A stretch of 37,757 bases of DNA from Chitinophagales bacterium (GCA_020629335.1 JAHDDN010000006.1:1-37757), one strand, 5' to 3'. Shown: positions 1-8,860, numbered from the stretch's first letter. Numbers and translations are program-made. Notes: a model not told the origin generated them from the letters alone.

Positions 1-504
1 AAGTATGAATATGACAATGGGAAAATATATTCCCTTGCAGGAGGTTCGTATAATCATAGTGTGATTTGTGCCAATATCTTTGGAGAAATATGGTCAAGTT
101 TACAATCAAAGGAAGGTAAGTGTATTGCTTTTACCAGTGAAATGAAAGTACATATTGCAAGAGCGAACTCTTATGTTTATCCTGACGCAATGGTGGTTTG
201 TGGGGAAGTGGAATTATCTAAAGAGGATAAAAATGCTGTTGCCAATCCGAAATTGATAGTGGAGGTGCTTTCGGATTCTTCCTCTAATTATGATAGGGGA
301 GCCAAATTCCACAAATATGCAAAGCTGAAAAGTTTATCTGAGTATTTGCTAATAGAACAAAATGAAGCGGCTGTAGAATTATATAGTCGAGTTAATGACT
401 TATGGAAAATCACGAGAGTTGAAGGATTAGGATCAAGGGTTCAGTTAGAATCAATCGACATTGAAGTTGAATTGAGTAGGATTTATAAAGAAGTAAATTT
501 GTAG
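1..504 (+). CDS. Uma2 family (DUF820) endonuclease-like protein, 5' truncated
   Basis: The reading frame is open from base 1 through the stop at 502-504, so the gene starts upstream of the window. The first visible residues (KYEYDNGKIYSLAGGS, then NHS) match the usual N-terminal part of Uma2/DUF820 proteins, so little should be missing. Further on are the family's PD-(D/E)XK-like elements: 'YPDAMVVCGE' supplies the acidic residue and 'NPKLIVEVLSDSS' the E-x-L strand, followed by 'DRGAKFHKYAKLKSLSEYLLIEQ'. The GTG at 61 is an internal valine codon, not a convincing start. These proteins belong to the restriction-endonuclease-like fold, often occur in many copies per genome, and have no well-established role. 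No partner methylase or toxin-antitoxin gene is visible. The family call is fairly sure; the function is open. Confidence 0.85.
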   Translation, partial: KYEYDNGKIYSLAGGSYNHSVICANIFGEIWSSLQSKEGKCIAFTSEMKVHIARANSYVYPDAMVVCGEVELSKEDKNAVANPKLIVEVLSDSSSNYDRGAKFHKYAKLKSLSEYLLIEQNEAAVELYSRVNDLWKITRVEGLGSRVQLESIDIEVELSRIYKEVNL

Positions 505-545
505 TATATAATCTTCTTACCCACCAATAGAAATAGAAGAATCTT

Positions 546-1283
546 ATGGATAGTGAAAAAATCAATCGAGAGAATAAAAATATTTGGGATTCTAATGCGA
601 ACAGTTGGGATGATTATATGGGAGAGGCGGGAAATGATTGGCATCAATTATTAATCGCCCCTAATGTCGAGCGCTTATTAAATTTAAAGCGTGATGATCG
701 ACTGTTAGATATTGGTTGTGGAAATGGCTTGTTTGCAAGGAGAATGGCTAAAAAAGGGATTAAAGTTATTGCTTTTGATTTTTCTGAAGTAAATATTGAA
801 AATGCCCAGAAGTACGATTGCACTAATATTGAGTATTTGACATTGGATGCAACCATTGAAAGTGATTTGTTAAAACTGAAAAACGTAAAATACGATGGCT
901 TAGTTTCCAATATGGTTTTGATGGATATGCCCGATATTGAATTATTATTTTCTTATCTCAAAGATTTTTTAACAGACAATGGAAGCTTTGTTTTTTCTAT
1001 TCCACATCCTTGTTTTAATTCTGAATATGCAGAAAAGAAAGAAGATGGAAGTATATCTATTAAGGGATATGGCAATATAAGTATGACAAAAGGAAAGGCC
1101 ATTCCAACACAGCAAGTGTTACAATTTAATTTTCATCGTCCGATTAGTTATTATATTAATTTAGGTATTAAAAATGGGCTTACTATAACTGGATTTATAG
1201 AACCAACTTTTGAGACGGATGATACCACGAAAGTATTTTCAAAAATACCGCCTGTGTTAATCATTAGAATGGCAAGTACTTAG
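546..1283 (+). CDS. Class I SAM-dependent methyltransferase
   Basis: A 245-residue protein with a Rossmann methyltransferase core. Motif I is LLDIGCGNG (around D55-G61), the post-I acidic strand is 'VIAFDFSEVNI', and 'YDGLVSNMVLMDMPD' sits in the motif IV region. The N-terminus 'IWDSNANSWDDYMGEAGNDWH' resembles small-molecule methyltransferases of the Methyltransf_11/25 type. The C-terminal part ('FSIPHPCFNS' and a β-rich cap) would set substrate choice, but nothing identifies the substrate. It begins 41 bp after the Uma2 gene and could be cotranscribed with it. The downstream DUF2200 gene starts 74 bp later. The enzyme class is confident; the target is unknown. Confidence 0.85.
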   Translation: MDSEKINRENKNIWDSNANSWDDYMGEAGNDWHQLLIAPNVERLLNLKRDDRLLDIGCGNGLFARRMAKKGIKVIAFDFSEVNIENAQKYDCTNIEYLTLDATIESDLLKLKNVKYDGLVSNMVLMDMPDIELLFSYLKDFLTDNGSFVFSIPHPCFNSEYAEKKEDGSISIKGYGNISMTKGKAIPTQQVLQFNFHRPISYYINLGIKNGLTITGFIEPTFETDDTTKVFSKIPPVLIIRMAST

Positions 1284-1357
1284 TTGTTGAATTGGCTTAG
1301 CCCTTGCATAGCTTAAACATTTAGCCTATCTTTCAGAAAAAATTAAATCTAATATAA

Positions 1358-1732
1358 ATGAAAGTAACAGCTGAGAAAAACGAACAAGTGGCAAAAATGA
1401 CATTTGCTTCTGTATATCCTCATTACGTGACTAAAGTGGAAAAGAAAGGTAGAACCAAAGAGGAATTGCACCAAGTAATAGAATGGTTAACAGGTTTTGA
1501 TGAGGATAAATTGCAAGTGCTTATTGAAGAGAAGGCAACATTTGAAAGCTTTTTTCAAAAAGCAAAATTACATCCCAATGTGCATCTTATTAAAGGAGTG
1601 ATTTGTGGTTATAGAATTGAAGAAATTGCGGATGAATTTGAAGTGTATAAAAAGATAAGATACTTGGATAAGCTAGTTGACGAATTGGCTAAAGGTCGTA
1701 AAATGGAGAAAATTCTAAGGAAAGAAAAATAA
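1358..1732 (+). CDS. DUF2200 family protein
   Basis: A 124-residue basic protein that matches the DUF2200 family closely by eye: '[37 protein letters not shown]' in the N-terminal half, '[13 protein letters not shown]' in the middle, and the closing signature '[23 protein letters not shown]'. The whole domain is present at the usual length. Members are small cytoplasmic proteins found sporadically in many bacteria, and no biochemical role is established. No signal peptide or membrane segment is visible. The ATG at 1358 follows an A-rich stretch, as is common for Bacteroidota starts. Family assignment rests on recalled consensus. Confidence 0.85.
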   Translation: MKVTAEKNEQVAKMTFASVYPHYVTKVEKKGRTKEELHQVIEWLTGFDEDKLQVLIEEKATFESFFQKAKLHPNVHLIKGVICGYRIEEIADEFEVYKKIRYLDKLVDELAKGRKMEKILRKEK

Positions 1733-1854
1733 AACTCTAAATTGGAAGGTGATAAAATTAGCTGTGAAAACAGGCTAAGTATTGGAAGTGAATTTGAGCA
1801 TTTTGAATGTTTGATGTTGGAGAACCCTTCCTTAGCAACCCAAATAGATAATTA

Positions 1855-2376
1855 ATGGATAAGTCAGAGATAAAAAAAGACCCAGCGTTTTTAGAATATG
1901 TTTATCAGCTAAATGAGGGGACTGAACTCACAGAAGCTCTTAAGCTTAGCTTAAAAGAAATCAATGACATTGATATCGCTCAGTTAAAAAGCGTTGGATT
2001 AAAAACTTATGAAGAAGGTAAATGGACCATTCATAAAATATTACAGCATCTCATTGATTGGGAAAGAATTTGGTGTTTTAGAGCGATCATTTTTGCTCGC
2101 GGAGAAGGAAGTATCCCAGATGCACATGACCAAGAAATAATGGGCAAAAATTCAAATGCAGATGAACTGTCAATTGAGCATTTAATAAATGAACTTCAAA
2201 TAGTACGCCAATCAACAATAATGATGTTTGAATCTTTCAATCAGAAAATATTGGAAACTAACTGTCAATTTTTTGAATACGAAATGCCTCTTTATGCAAT
2301 TGGGCTCACTATTACTGCTCACCAAATACACCATTTTAAAATAATAAAAGAAAGATACGTCCCTTTGGGTGAATAA
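1855..2376 (+). CDS. DinB-like four-helix bundle protein
   Basis: A 173-residue protein with the pattern of the DinB/YfiT-like metal-binding superfamily. 'WTIHKILQHLIDWERIWCFRA' supplies the first conserved histidine region and 'TITAHQIHHFKIIKERY' the C-terminal HxxHH motif. Between them are amphipathic helices. The family includes thiol-S-transferases (bacillithiol or mycothiol dependent) and stress-induced proteins; the substrate here cannot be told. The gene begins 122 bp after the DUF2200 gene, and that gap holds nothing recognisable. It ends with TAA at 2374-2376, about 11 nt before copy 1 of the 220-bp structured repeat. Confidence 0.8.
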   Translation: MDKSEIKKDPAFLEYVYQLNEGTELTEALKLSLKEINDIDIAQLKSVGLKTYEEGKWTIHKILQHLIDWERIWCFRAIIFARGEGSIPDAHDQEIMGKNSNADELSIEHLINELQIVRQSTIMMFESFNQKILETNCQFFEYEMPLYAIGLTITAHQIHHFKIIKERYVPLGE

Positions 2377-2385
2377 ATAATATTT

Positions 2386-2600
2386 GGGCGTGCCCCTTCC
2401 TCTTTTTTTCATCGGCCAGTAGGGGCGCTACCTATGTGTGCGCCCTCCGATGAAAAAAAGAGGAAGGGTCGGGCTGTCCGTTCTTATGCGGCTGTTCAGC
2501 AGCTATTGCGCTAAGCCCTGCTTGTCTCTGCGAGCCTTCGCATGGCTAAGCTTCATAAGCTACTTCTCGACGCCACATACCACTTCCATCCCTCACGCAT
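2386..2600 (+). repeat. Structured intergenic element, copy 1
   Basis: First of five related ~220-bp elements. The terminal helix pairs GCGTG at 2388-2392 with CACGC at 2594-2598. A perfect 22-bp hairpin pairs 2394-2415 with 2447-2468. Its 31-nt loop holds the conserved box CCAGTAG and a nested GGGCGC/GCGCCC stem. After the conserved GGGCT-x-TCCG segment, TATGCGGC (2485-2492) pairs with GCCACATA (2572-2579) with one mismatch. CTAAGCCCTGC (2511-2521) pairs with GCATGGCTAAG (2540-2550) except for an A.A and a C.T mismatch, capped by CTC-TGC-GAG. The element starts about 11 nt after the DinB-like stop codon. No U-tract follows the long hairpin. Confidence 0.85.
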
Positions 2601-2608
2601 TTTGAGTA

Positions 2609-2706
2609 GTTGGTATGTTGGTAGTAAGTATGTTAGTTAGTATTATGGGATAACTAATAAACCGATTACTAACATACTAATTACTAATATACTAACGTAC
2701 TAATTT
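2609..2706. repeat. TTAGTATGT-type degenerate repeat with inverted halves
   Basis: The stretch consists of irregular 8-11 nt units. The left half reads as GGTATGTTGGTAGTAAGTAT-type units and the right half as their complement (ACTAACATACTAATTACTAA and similar), so the whole can fold on itself imperfectly. A very similar block lies at 22279-22380. It is non-coding in this position and rich in TAG/TAA triplets. Function unknown. Confidence 0.6.
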
Positions 2707-2715
2707 TTCCCTTCT

Positions 2716-2738
2716 GTCGCAAGCGTCTCGCTTGTGAC
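2716..2738. repeat. Short hairpin repeat (CGCAAGCG family), copy 1
   Basis: GTCGCAAGCG, loop TCT, then CGCTTGTGAC: a 10-bp hairpin with one G-T pair. The same unit recurs at 3283-3305 and 3362-3382 in the same orientation, each preceded by CTG and followed by TC. No role is evident; there is no T-tract. Confidence 0.7.
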
Positions 2739-2826
2739 TCTTCCGATTTGAGGTAAATCCTATAGCAAATTTGTATATGATAAATTGATTTTGGAGCTTG
2801 ATATTAGATTTTGGAGGGTTTAGAAA

Positions 2827-3234
2827 ATGATGATAAAATTCAAACAAAATGATGAAATTTCGCAAAAAATGAAAGATAAAAACTACATATCGTATTCAAA
2901 TGTATTAATTCAGTTTATTGAACCTCTTTTGAATGGCACTGAAACAGCAGAAGAATTCTTGTTGAAAGCAAAGATGGGAATGGTTGCTTGGAACTTTCAT
3001 GTTTCCGATCAGTACCAATTACCATATGATAAAGAGATGAAAACAATACTGAAAAGGATGACCAATGAGAATAATGAGGGAAAGGAAATTTTAAACCAAT
3101 TAGTATTAAGAAAGCAAATGAATTTTTCAAAATATAAGCAGTTTATATTAGAAGTGAAACTAAACTACAAAATTGATAATACACCAACTTTGTATGTAGA
3201 GTCTGCTCCAGTCGAAAGCTTGAAAAAAAGATAG
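2827..3234 (+). CDS. Hypothetical protein, 135 residues
   Basis: I do not recognise a family. The protein is mostly predicted helix, with segments such as 'SNVLIQFIEPLLNGTETAEEFLLKAKMGMVAWNFHVSD' and a lysine-rich middle. It has no signal peptide, membrane segment or obvious catalytic motif. The ATG at 2827 follows a purine-rich GGAGGG about 11 nt upstream, the clearest Shine-Dalgarno-like sequence in this region, which supports it as a real gene (the ATG at 2830 is also possible). It sits alone in a repeat-rich stretch, bracketed by two copies of the CGCAAGCG hairpin and, further out, by structured-element copies 1 and 2. Codon use looks like that of its neighbours. Confidence 0.6.
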   Translation: MMIKFKQNDEISQKMKDKNYISYSNVLIQFIEPLLNGTETAEEFLLKAKMGMVAWNFHVSDQYQLPYDKEMKTILKRMTNENNEGKEILNQLVLRKQMNFSKYKQFILEVKLNYKIDNTPTLYVESAPVESLKKR

Positions 3235-3282
3235 AGTAAATGCTTGAAACGAATGCGACCTGTATTATGAAAAAATTTATCT

Positions 3283-3305
3283 GTCGCAAGCGTCTCGCTT
3301 GTTAC
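3283..3305. repeat. Short hairpin repeat (CGCAAGCG family), copy 2
   Basis: GTCGCAAGCG, TCT, CGCTTGTTAC. It differs from copy 1 by one base in the right arm. It lies 48 bp after the stop of the small hypothetical gene, in the same orientation as copy 1. Confidence 0.7.
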
Positions 3306-3361
3306 TCTTCCTGCTTGAAATCCTAAGGAAGCAGCCTCCTTACCGTTTGCCAACCATCTGC

Positions 3362-3382
3362 CGCAAGCGTCTCGCTTGTGAC
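3362..3382. repeat. Short hairpin repeat (CGCAAGCG family), copy 3
   Basis: CGCAAGCG, TCT, CGCTTGTGAC. It is the third unit within 670 bp and is again preceded by CTGC and followed by TC. Confidence 0.7.
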
Positions 3383-3450
3383 TCATTAATGGTGAAAACG
3401 ATTTTTGCTAATGAGTTTAGCCTCCCAAATCCGATAATGTATCGTAATAG

Positions 3451-3579
3451 ATCCCTGTATGCCTACGGCATTCGGGATGACAATTTTTAGTGGAACACTA
3501 AAAGGGAAATAGCGCTTACAATATAGGCATATAGCTTCAGCTATATTCAGATATGCTAGCCCACGAATTTTATTCGTGG
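3451..3579. other. Cluster of three small non-coding hairpins
   Basis: This is part of the gene-free stretch 3235-3890. ATGCC-TAC-GGCAT (3459-3471) lies inside an outer ATCCC/GGGAT pairing (3451-3478). ATATAGCT-TC-AGCTATAT lies at 3529-3546. CCACGAAT-TTT-ATTCGTGG lies at 3561-3579. None has a T-tract typical of an intrinsic terminator. Short ORFs across this region have no coding character. Confidence 0.5.
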
Positions 3580-3658
3580 ACGAATTGGAGCAATTAATTG
3601 GGGAATTATAATTTACAAATGCTAAGCGCTCATCGCTATGAACTATGCGCTAATTTCT

Positions 3659-3886
3659 GCGCAAGGGATAGAAGCGGTATGTGGCGTGATGAGGAGGCTA
3701 ATGGAGCTTAGCTGGACGACGGCTGGCCCGAAGGGCAGACAAGTACAGCTTAGCGTAATAGCCGCCGAATAGCCACATAATAGCGGATAGCCCGACCATG
3801 CGCCTTTGGCGAATGCATAGCGTAATGATGAATGATAAATTGAGGCGGGCACAAGGCCCGCCAGTAGAAGCGCATGGTTGCGCCCT
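3659..3886 (-). repeat. Structured intergenic element, copy 2 (divergent hairpin)
   Basis: Read on the minus strand, the framework matches the other copies. The terminal GCGCA/TGCGC helix uses plus-strand 3879-3883 and 3659-3663. The TATGTGGC/GCCACATA helix is present. CTAAGCTGTAC pairs with GTCCAGCTAAG (plus-strand 3743-3753 and 3707-3717), capped by GCCC-TTC-GGGC. The long hairpin is different: only 9 bp (ACCATGCGC, 3795-3803, with 3870-3878) closes a longer loop. In that loop a GGCGGGC/GCCCGCC stem and the CCAGTAG box are inverted relative to the other copies. It begins within about 10 nt of the stop codon of the minus-strand ATPase gene. Confidence 0.75.
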
Positions 3887-3890
3887 CATA

Positions 3891-6800
3891 TTATTTATCC
3901 TTCACTATCCTATCCAAAGTCTCTCTAATTCCTTCGACACCATCCGTAAAGGCAGACATCTGAGCGATGACTTGTGCCATTGGATTATTATCATCAATAT
4001 TACGGAAGACTTTATTTTTGGCGAAGGTCTTCTTGATTTCTTCCCAACGAATTTTTTCTTCCTCATTCATCGTATTCGTAAGCTCTTTGAACTTAAGTAA
4101 ATTGGCTTCTGCGCCAGTTGTTAAGGTCTGTGCTTCACTTTCGTAATGACTCAAAATCATCGTTCTTAACTCTTGTTCATTCATGATCGGGACCACCTTT
4201 TCGGCTAATTTATTCATGTCTCTATAAGAGCCTTGTAATTTAAAGGACGGTTCCGTTCGGTAATCATCGGCTATGGCTGCTGAGTGAATGTATGCTTGAT
4301 TAACGGTCAAAACAATATCTCGTATGGCCAACATCTTTTTCAATACGGCGGTATATTCATTAATCTCTTCTGGCGAATGATTCGTTTCAAAATCTAAACC
4401 TTCCTTGCTATCATTTTCGATGAATTGTAATAAGCTGTATACATCTTTATGGCTCTTAATCGCCAATTTCTGTAAGACGGGATTAGAGGTTAGGGCATTT
4501 TCGATATAGCTTAATTTAAATACCTTTTCTGTATCGCCAATGATGTTACCCAAATTATAAATGTCGGCACGATTGGCTAACATATCTGGAATTTGGAATT
4601 TCTCACCGCTCTCAGTATATGGATTTCCAGCCATGACTACACAGATACGCTTTCCTCTCAAATCATAGGTTTTACTCTGTCCTTTATAGACGCCTTCAAT
4701 TTTTCTTTGTGCATCACAAAGCGAGATGAATTTTTGTAAAAATTCTGAATGACAGTGCTGAATATCATCTACATAAAGCATGACATTATTGCCCATTTCT
4801 AATGCGAGATTTAATTTCTCTAATTCTTGTCGAGCGGCAATATTAGGCGCTGAAGCTGGATCTAATGACTTCACTTCATGCCCCAATGCTGGCCCATTGA
4901 TCTTCATGAAAATCAAGCCTAAGCGATTAGCGATGTATTCCATCAAGGTCGTCTTACCATAACCAGGGGGAGAGATTAAAAGCAACATTCCCATTCTATC
5001 CGTTCGAGTATCTTCCCCAACAGTGCCAATTTGCTTTGCTAAATTATTACCAAAGATGGGTAAATAAACTTGGTCGATTAATTTATTTCTGACGAAAGAA
5101 CTCAATACTCTGGGCTTAAATTCTTCTAAGCGCAATTCCTTACGGTAGGTATCTGCTAATGATTTTTTCAAATCAATAAATCGCTGATAGCCTGGGACTA
5201 CTTCCTCTGTGAAATGCTCCATTTTAGAGATGAAGTCATTGTATTCTGTTATGTATTTTCCTTCCTCTATCATTGGATGTGTGGCTTGCAATTGATCCAC
5301 AACAATCCTTGTATCTGTTTTGATTAAATGCTTGGCTTCAAAATCTTCTAAGAATAATAAAGCGGCTGTTTCATCTATATAAGTGCTGCCTTGATCCATT
5401 GGGTTTTGCTCTAAGAATGCTTCCGTCCATTTGCGGATTAATTCATATTGCTCTACAGGATTCTCTTGTAAATCGAATAATGAATCTTCATAAAACTTCG
5501 TTGAGCTTTTTACTTTTAGATGCTTCATGAAGTTCTTTCTCAATTGATCGGCTGGCTGGCTTATAATGAATGCATCAGATCTTACCAACTCTCTAAATAA
5601 ATATTCTGCCACTTTTTGTGGATCTACTTCTGAGAATAATTTGGTTTCCTCATTGAATGCTATAATAGCCTCTTGCAGATCATCTATTAAAAAGTCGAAT
5701 CCATGGGTGTCTGGGAAAAGCTTTAGAATTTTACTAGCACTGCTTAATTGATTTTGGAATAAGGTTTTTTCCTCTTTAGAGATAAATTTTTTCCAAAATA
5801 ATTTGGCACAAGTTCTTACTTCTGGCAGAAAACATAGCAGGTCAATTTGACTGGAAAGTTTTAAAAGTGCGTGAAGCAATTTGGCTGCATCTTGGTCATG
5901 TACTCCTTTGGTATAAGCTTCTTGATAGCGTGTAGAAGCATATTGTTGCACGAAACTTAATAGTTCTCCATTGGCTGATATGAGTTCCTTTCTATCATTG
6001 GATTGGAAGACCTGATAGGCTAAATATTCTGCACGGGATACCATGTCATTTTCAGAGATGATGGTTTGTTTCCAAAAATCTTTGGTTTCCAAAAAGGCAG
6101 GCTCATTAATTTCTGAGAAGAAATCAGTACCTGTCAAATGGAAATTCATTTGGCCATTTTCATGTACAATAGTCAAATCAAGCGGTTGGACGTTCACAGA
6201 GAATTTGTGTTTACCTAATTGGATAATATTCTCTCCATCCACAAAAAGATCTTGTTCGTCTCTTAATTGACGGATGGATTCCTCCTTGAGTGTTTTTAAT
6301 TGTGTCTGTACAGTATTGGCTTTATTGCTGTCATCGAGATCATTCAGTTGTTGAATGATGTCACGTACTTTATCTATCATCAAATCGGCGGCAAAGAAAC
6401 CATTTATTTCATTGATGTCTTTAATGGATTTGATACGGGTACCTATACCCTTGATTATTCTATCTGCTGCATTTTGAAGGGCAGTCGTTCTATTATTTCG
6501 GGCTTCAATTAAGCTATTCTTCTTTGCTTCGAATGCATTATAAATTTCTTCCCTTTTCTCTGTAACCTTTAAAATAAACTCTTCAAACTCAACAAACTTG
6601 CTTTCTAATTCCTCCAGCTTAATCATGAGTTTTGTCAGGTATTCATCGCACTTTTGTGGACTATCAGAAACGTCTAAGTAATTGATGATTCCTTGATCGA
6701 GGAGTTTCAATTGGGCATTAAATTCGGCTACTGCTTCGGTGCCTAAAAGGCTCTTTTGCTTTTTCTTGACGGATGCTTTTACCTGATTAAGGCGCGCATA

Positions 6801-8762
6801 CATCGTGGAAATATTATCAATGATTCGAGTCGTATGGGTCGCATCTTCGATTTTCAGATTACTGACAATTTCGATTAGCATTTCCAATTCACCTGCGTAC
6901 TTTTCAACATTTTCTTCTCGTTCTTTAGCTTCCATCCCCGTTTCAATCGCTTCTATCTTAGCGGCTTCTTCTTCTATCTTTAGTTCGTAAGGTTGTAAAG
7001 CTTCCTCTTCTAAAAGAAATTGCACACAATCATTGGATAATTGATCGCTTATTTCAGCGCTAGTATTTTCTAATGTTTCAACTAATTCCAAATCCGTATA
7101 GCGCAATTCTTTCAGTGAAATAATTTCGCCTCTAAGGATACGGAGTTCACTTAAAGTCTCTACGAATAAATCAATATTGTCAAAGGTTTGGCGTCGAGCA
7201 GCATCAAATAATTCCTCAGCTTTTGTTTTGACTCGTTGAATTTCAGCAACGGTATTTTTCTGTATACTTCGTTTCTTTTCAAATTCGTCAATGGCAGAAG
7301 CTGATGTTTCTCGAATTTGTTGAACACTTGCAGCTATATTGAATGTTTCTTCCTTCGCAATCCAGTAATAAGAGTCATTTATATCTGAACATTTCTTTAC
7401 CAAGTCGCTATATAAATCGCTATAATTATCTTCTTTGGTACAGAGATTCAATACTTCGTGGCATTCTGCCATTGCTTTGACAATATCCTTATTTCCAATT
7501 TTGAAGAGATAAGAATCCTTGTGCTCTGAAGGCATTATATCACCTTTAACAAAAGGTGTTTGCCAAATCTGAATAACATGATGCTTGGTGGCTTCTTCTT
7601 CCGTTTTGAAATAGGTGAGTTCGCCGTTAGGAAATAAAGCATATCCATTACAAATGATAGGCGTGGTAACTTTTTGCTCGATCAAATTATAATGATGAAG
7701 CACATAAGTTCCTTGAGCATTATCATAAAAAACGAATAAGAAGTCTTCTCCATTAGGCGAAACGATCCGTTTTTTGAAACGCTTATTTCTCATCTTTGAA
7801 TCGAAGATTTTATAATCTCCAGATTGTAAATAATAGCCATTAGCGAAGATCAAACCATGTTGATCAGGCAGTAATACGCCTGCATCAGCCAGCGAATCAA
7901 TTCGCTGGACTTGCTGCATTTTTTCATTGAAAACAAAGTAGCGATAATCTTCTTGATAAGGTCGGATTTTCAAAACGATTAAATGCCCAAGATTAGCATA
8001 CAAGTATTCAGCATCATCCAGGGTTTGATCTTGATGTTCTACATCTTCCCGATAGATACCTAAACCATCATCGGTATTATCCTCTACCTTAATGGTCAGA
8101 TCGCCCCCTACCGTTTCTACAAATACTCGATCCATGATGGATACATGCGGGTATTTTCCTTTTCGGTGAAAATCTCGATGAGCTCGCTGCCATTTGAACT
8201 CGTATTGATTGGGGAATCGTACTTCCTGATCCGAGCGATTATCTACATAAATGAGTTCTCCATCTTTGATCAGCCACTTGAAAGATTTAAAATCTTCTCC
8301 AGTTTTACTGACATGAAAGATCATATATAGGTAAGATCCCATGACGATAAATCGTGCAAAGTAAGCATCTTTATAATAGCGATATAAATTTTGAAAATCG
8401 ACTTCGAACTTCTCCTGGTTTAGGATTTCCATAGCTTCCTGATGGAAGCTATTTCCTTCAAATTTATAAACACTAAAAACATCGCTGAGTTGAATACCTG
8501 ATCGCAAGCCGATATGTACATTGTATCCAAAGATACAGAGATTGCCGATAGCTACAATGTCTCTTGCGATGCAATGATTGCCTGTATTGATTCGGTCATT
8601 GGCAATCAGTTGTGTTTCTATAGCTCCGAAGACTTCTTTTCGGGCTGTATTGAGTTGATTGAGGCGACCTCTCAGTGCTTCAGCCTGAGTATCCAGTCGC
8701 TGTCTAATAATCTCGTAGGTTCCACCTTCGAGGCTTATATTTTGCTCATTCTGATTAGACAT
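3891..8762 (-). CDS. Large DUF3686-type AAA ATPase ('DNA repair ATPase')
   Basis: A 1623-residue cytoplasmic protein. The N-terminal ~450 residues ('TYEIIRQRLDTQAEALRGRL', then β-rich repeats such as 'YRYFVFNEKMQQVQRIDSL') match the DUF3686 region of proteins annotated as DNA repair ATPases. Residues ~470-850 are long coiled coil. The C-terminal third is an AAA module with Walker A 'SPPGYGKTT' (K about 1270) and Walker B 'VMLYVDDIQ' (D1332-D1333), followed by a sensor-like 'VVMAGNPYTESG'. The repair role in the family name is not established. It is the last gene of a minus-strand set with flotillin and the NfeD-like protein; the 165-bp gap before it holds a large hairpin. That pairing suggests action at the membrane rather than in classical repair. 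Confidence 0.85.
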   Translation of the reverse strand: MSNQNEQNISLEGGTYEIIRQRLDTQAEALRGRLNQLNTARKEVFGAIETQLIANDRINTGNHCIARDIVAIGNLCIFGYNVHIGLRSGIQLSDVFSVYKFEGNSFHQEAMEILNQEKFEVDFQNLYRYYKDAYFARFIVMGSYLYMIFHVSKTGEDFKSFKWLIKDGELIYVDNRSDQEVRFPNQYEFKWQRAHRDFHRKGKYPHVSIMDRVFVETVGGDLTIKVEDNTDDGLGIYREDVEHQDQTLDDAEYLYANLGHLIVLKIRPYQEDYRYFVFNEKMQQVQRIDSLADAGVLLPDQHGLIFANGYYLQSGDYKIFDSKMRNKRFKKRIVSPNGEDFLFVFYDNAQGTYVLHHYNLIEQKVTTPIICNGYALFPNGELTYFKTEEEATKHHVIQIWQTPFVKGDIMPSEHKDSYLFKIGNKDIVKAMAECHEVLNLCTKEDNYSDLYSDLVKKCSDINDSYYWIAKEETFNIAASVQQIRETSASAIDEFEKKRSIQKNTVAEIQRVKTKAEELFDAARRQTFDNIDLFVETLSELRILRGEIISLKELRYTDLELVETLENTSAEISDQLSNDCVQFLLEEEALQPYELKIEEEAAKIEAIETGMEAKEREENVEKYAGELEMLIEIVSNLKIEDATHTTRIIDNISTMYARLNQVKASVKKKQKSLLGTEAVAEFNAQLKLLDQGIINYLDVSDSPQKCDEYLTKLMIKLEELESKFVEFEEFILKVTEKREEIYNAFEAKKNSLIEARNNRTTALQNAADRIIKGIGTRIKSIKDINEINGFFAADLMIDKVRDIIQQLNDLDDSNKANTVQTQLKTLKEESIRQLRDEQDLFVDGENIIQLGKHKFSVNVQPLDLTIVHENGQMNFHLTGTDFFSEINEPAFLETKDFWKQTIISENDMVSRAEYLAYQVFQSNDRKELISANGELLSFVQQYASTRYQEAYTKGVHDQDAAKLLHALLKLSSQIDLLCFLPEVRTCAKLFWKKFISKEEKTLFQNQLSSASKILKLFPDTHGFDFLIDDLQEAIIAFNEETKLFSEVDPQKVAEYLFRELVRSDAFIISQPADQLRKNFMKHLKVKSSTKFYEDSLFDLQENPVEQYELIRKWTEAFLEQNPMDQGSTYIDETAALLFLEDFEAKHLIKTDTRIVVDQLQATHPMIEEGKYITEYNDFISKMEHFTEEVVPGYQRFIDLKKSLADTYRKELRLEEFKPRVLSSFVRNKLIDQVYLPIFGNNLAKQIGTVGEDTRTDRMGMLLLISPPGYGKTTLMEYIANRLGLIFMKINGPALGHEVKSLDPASAPNIAARQELEKLNLALEMGNNVMLYVDDIQHCHSEFLQKFISLCDAQRKIEGVYKGQSKTYDLRGKRICVVMAGNPYTESGEKFQIPDMLANRADIYNLGNIIGDTEKVFKLSYIENALTSNPVLQKLAIKSHKDVYSLLQFIENDSKEGLDFETNHSPEEINEYTAVLKKMLAIRDIVLTVNQAYIHSAAIADDYRTEPSFKLQGSYRDMNKLAEKVVPIMNEQELRTMILSHYESEAQTLTTGAEANLLKFKELTNTMNEEEKIRWEEIKKTFAKNKVFRNIDDNNPMAQVIAQMSAFTDGVEGIRETLDRIVKDK

Positions 8763-8782
8763 AAAATTAGGGCTTTGATGAC

Positions 8783-8860
8783 AAGCAGTTAAACGAAACT
8801 TTCACACCATTCTATTGGCTTCTTTTTTTAGAAGGTGCAAAAACTTTAGTTTAACTGCTT
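8783..8860. promoter_or_regulatory. Large imperfect hairpin between flotillin and ATPase genes
   Basis: AAGCAGTTAAAC (8783-8794) pairs perfectly with GTTTAACTGCTT (8849-8860). Pairing continues inward imperfectly through GAAACTTT/AAACTTTA and CACCATTCT/AGAAGGTG. It lies in the 165-bp gap between the flotillin stop and the ATPase start. A partial terminator or RNA-processing site that sets relative expression of the two genes is an inference. There is no clean T-tract on the minus strand. Confidence 0.55.

Noticed and set aside
2394..2470. The 22-bp hairpin of the structured elements as an intrinsic terminator.
   Set aside because: No U-tract follows the stem in any copy (TCGGGC or CGGGC follows), and the rest of the element is conserved well beyond a terminator.
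3299..3490. Possible small gene in the gap after the hypothetical protein.
   Set aside because: It spans two hairpin repeats, has no family resemblance and no ribosome-binding sequence.
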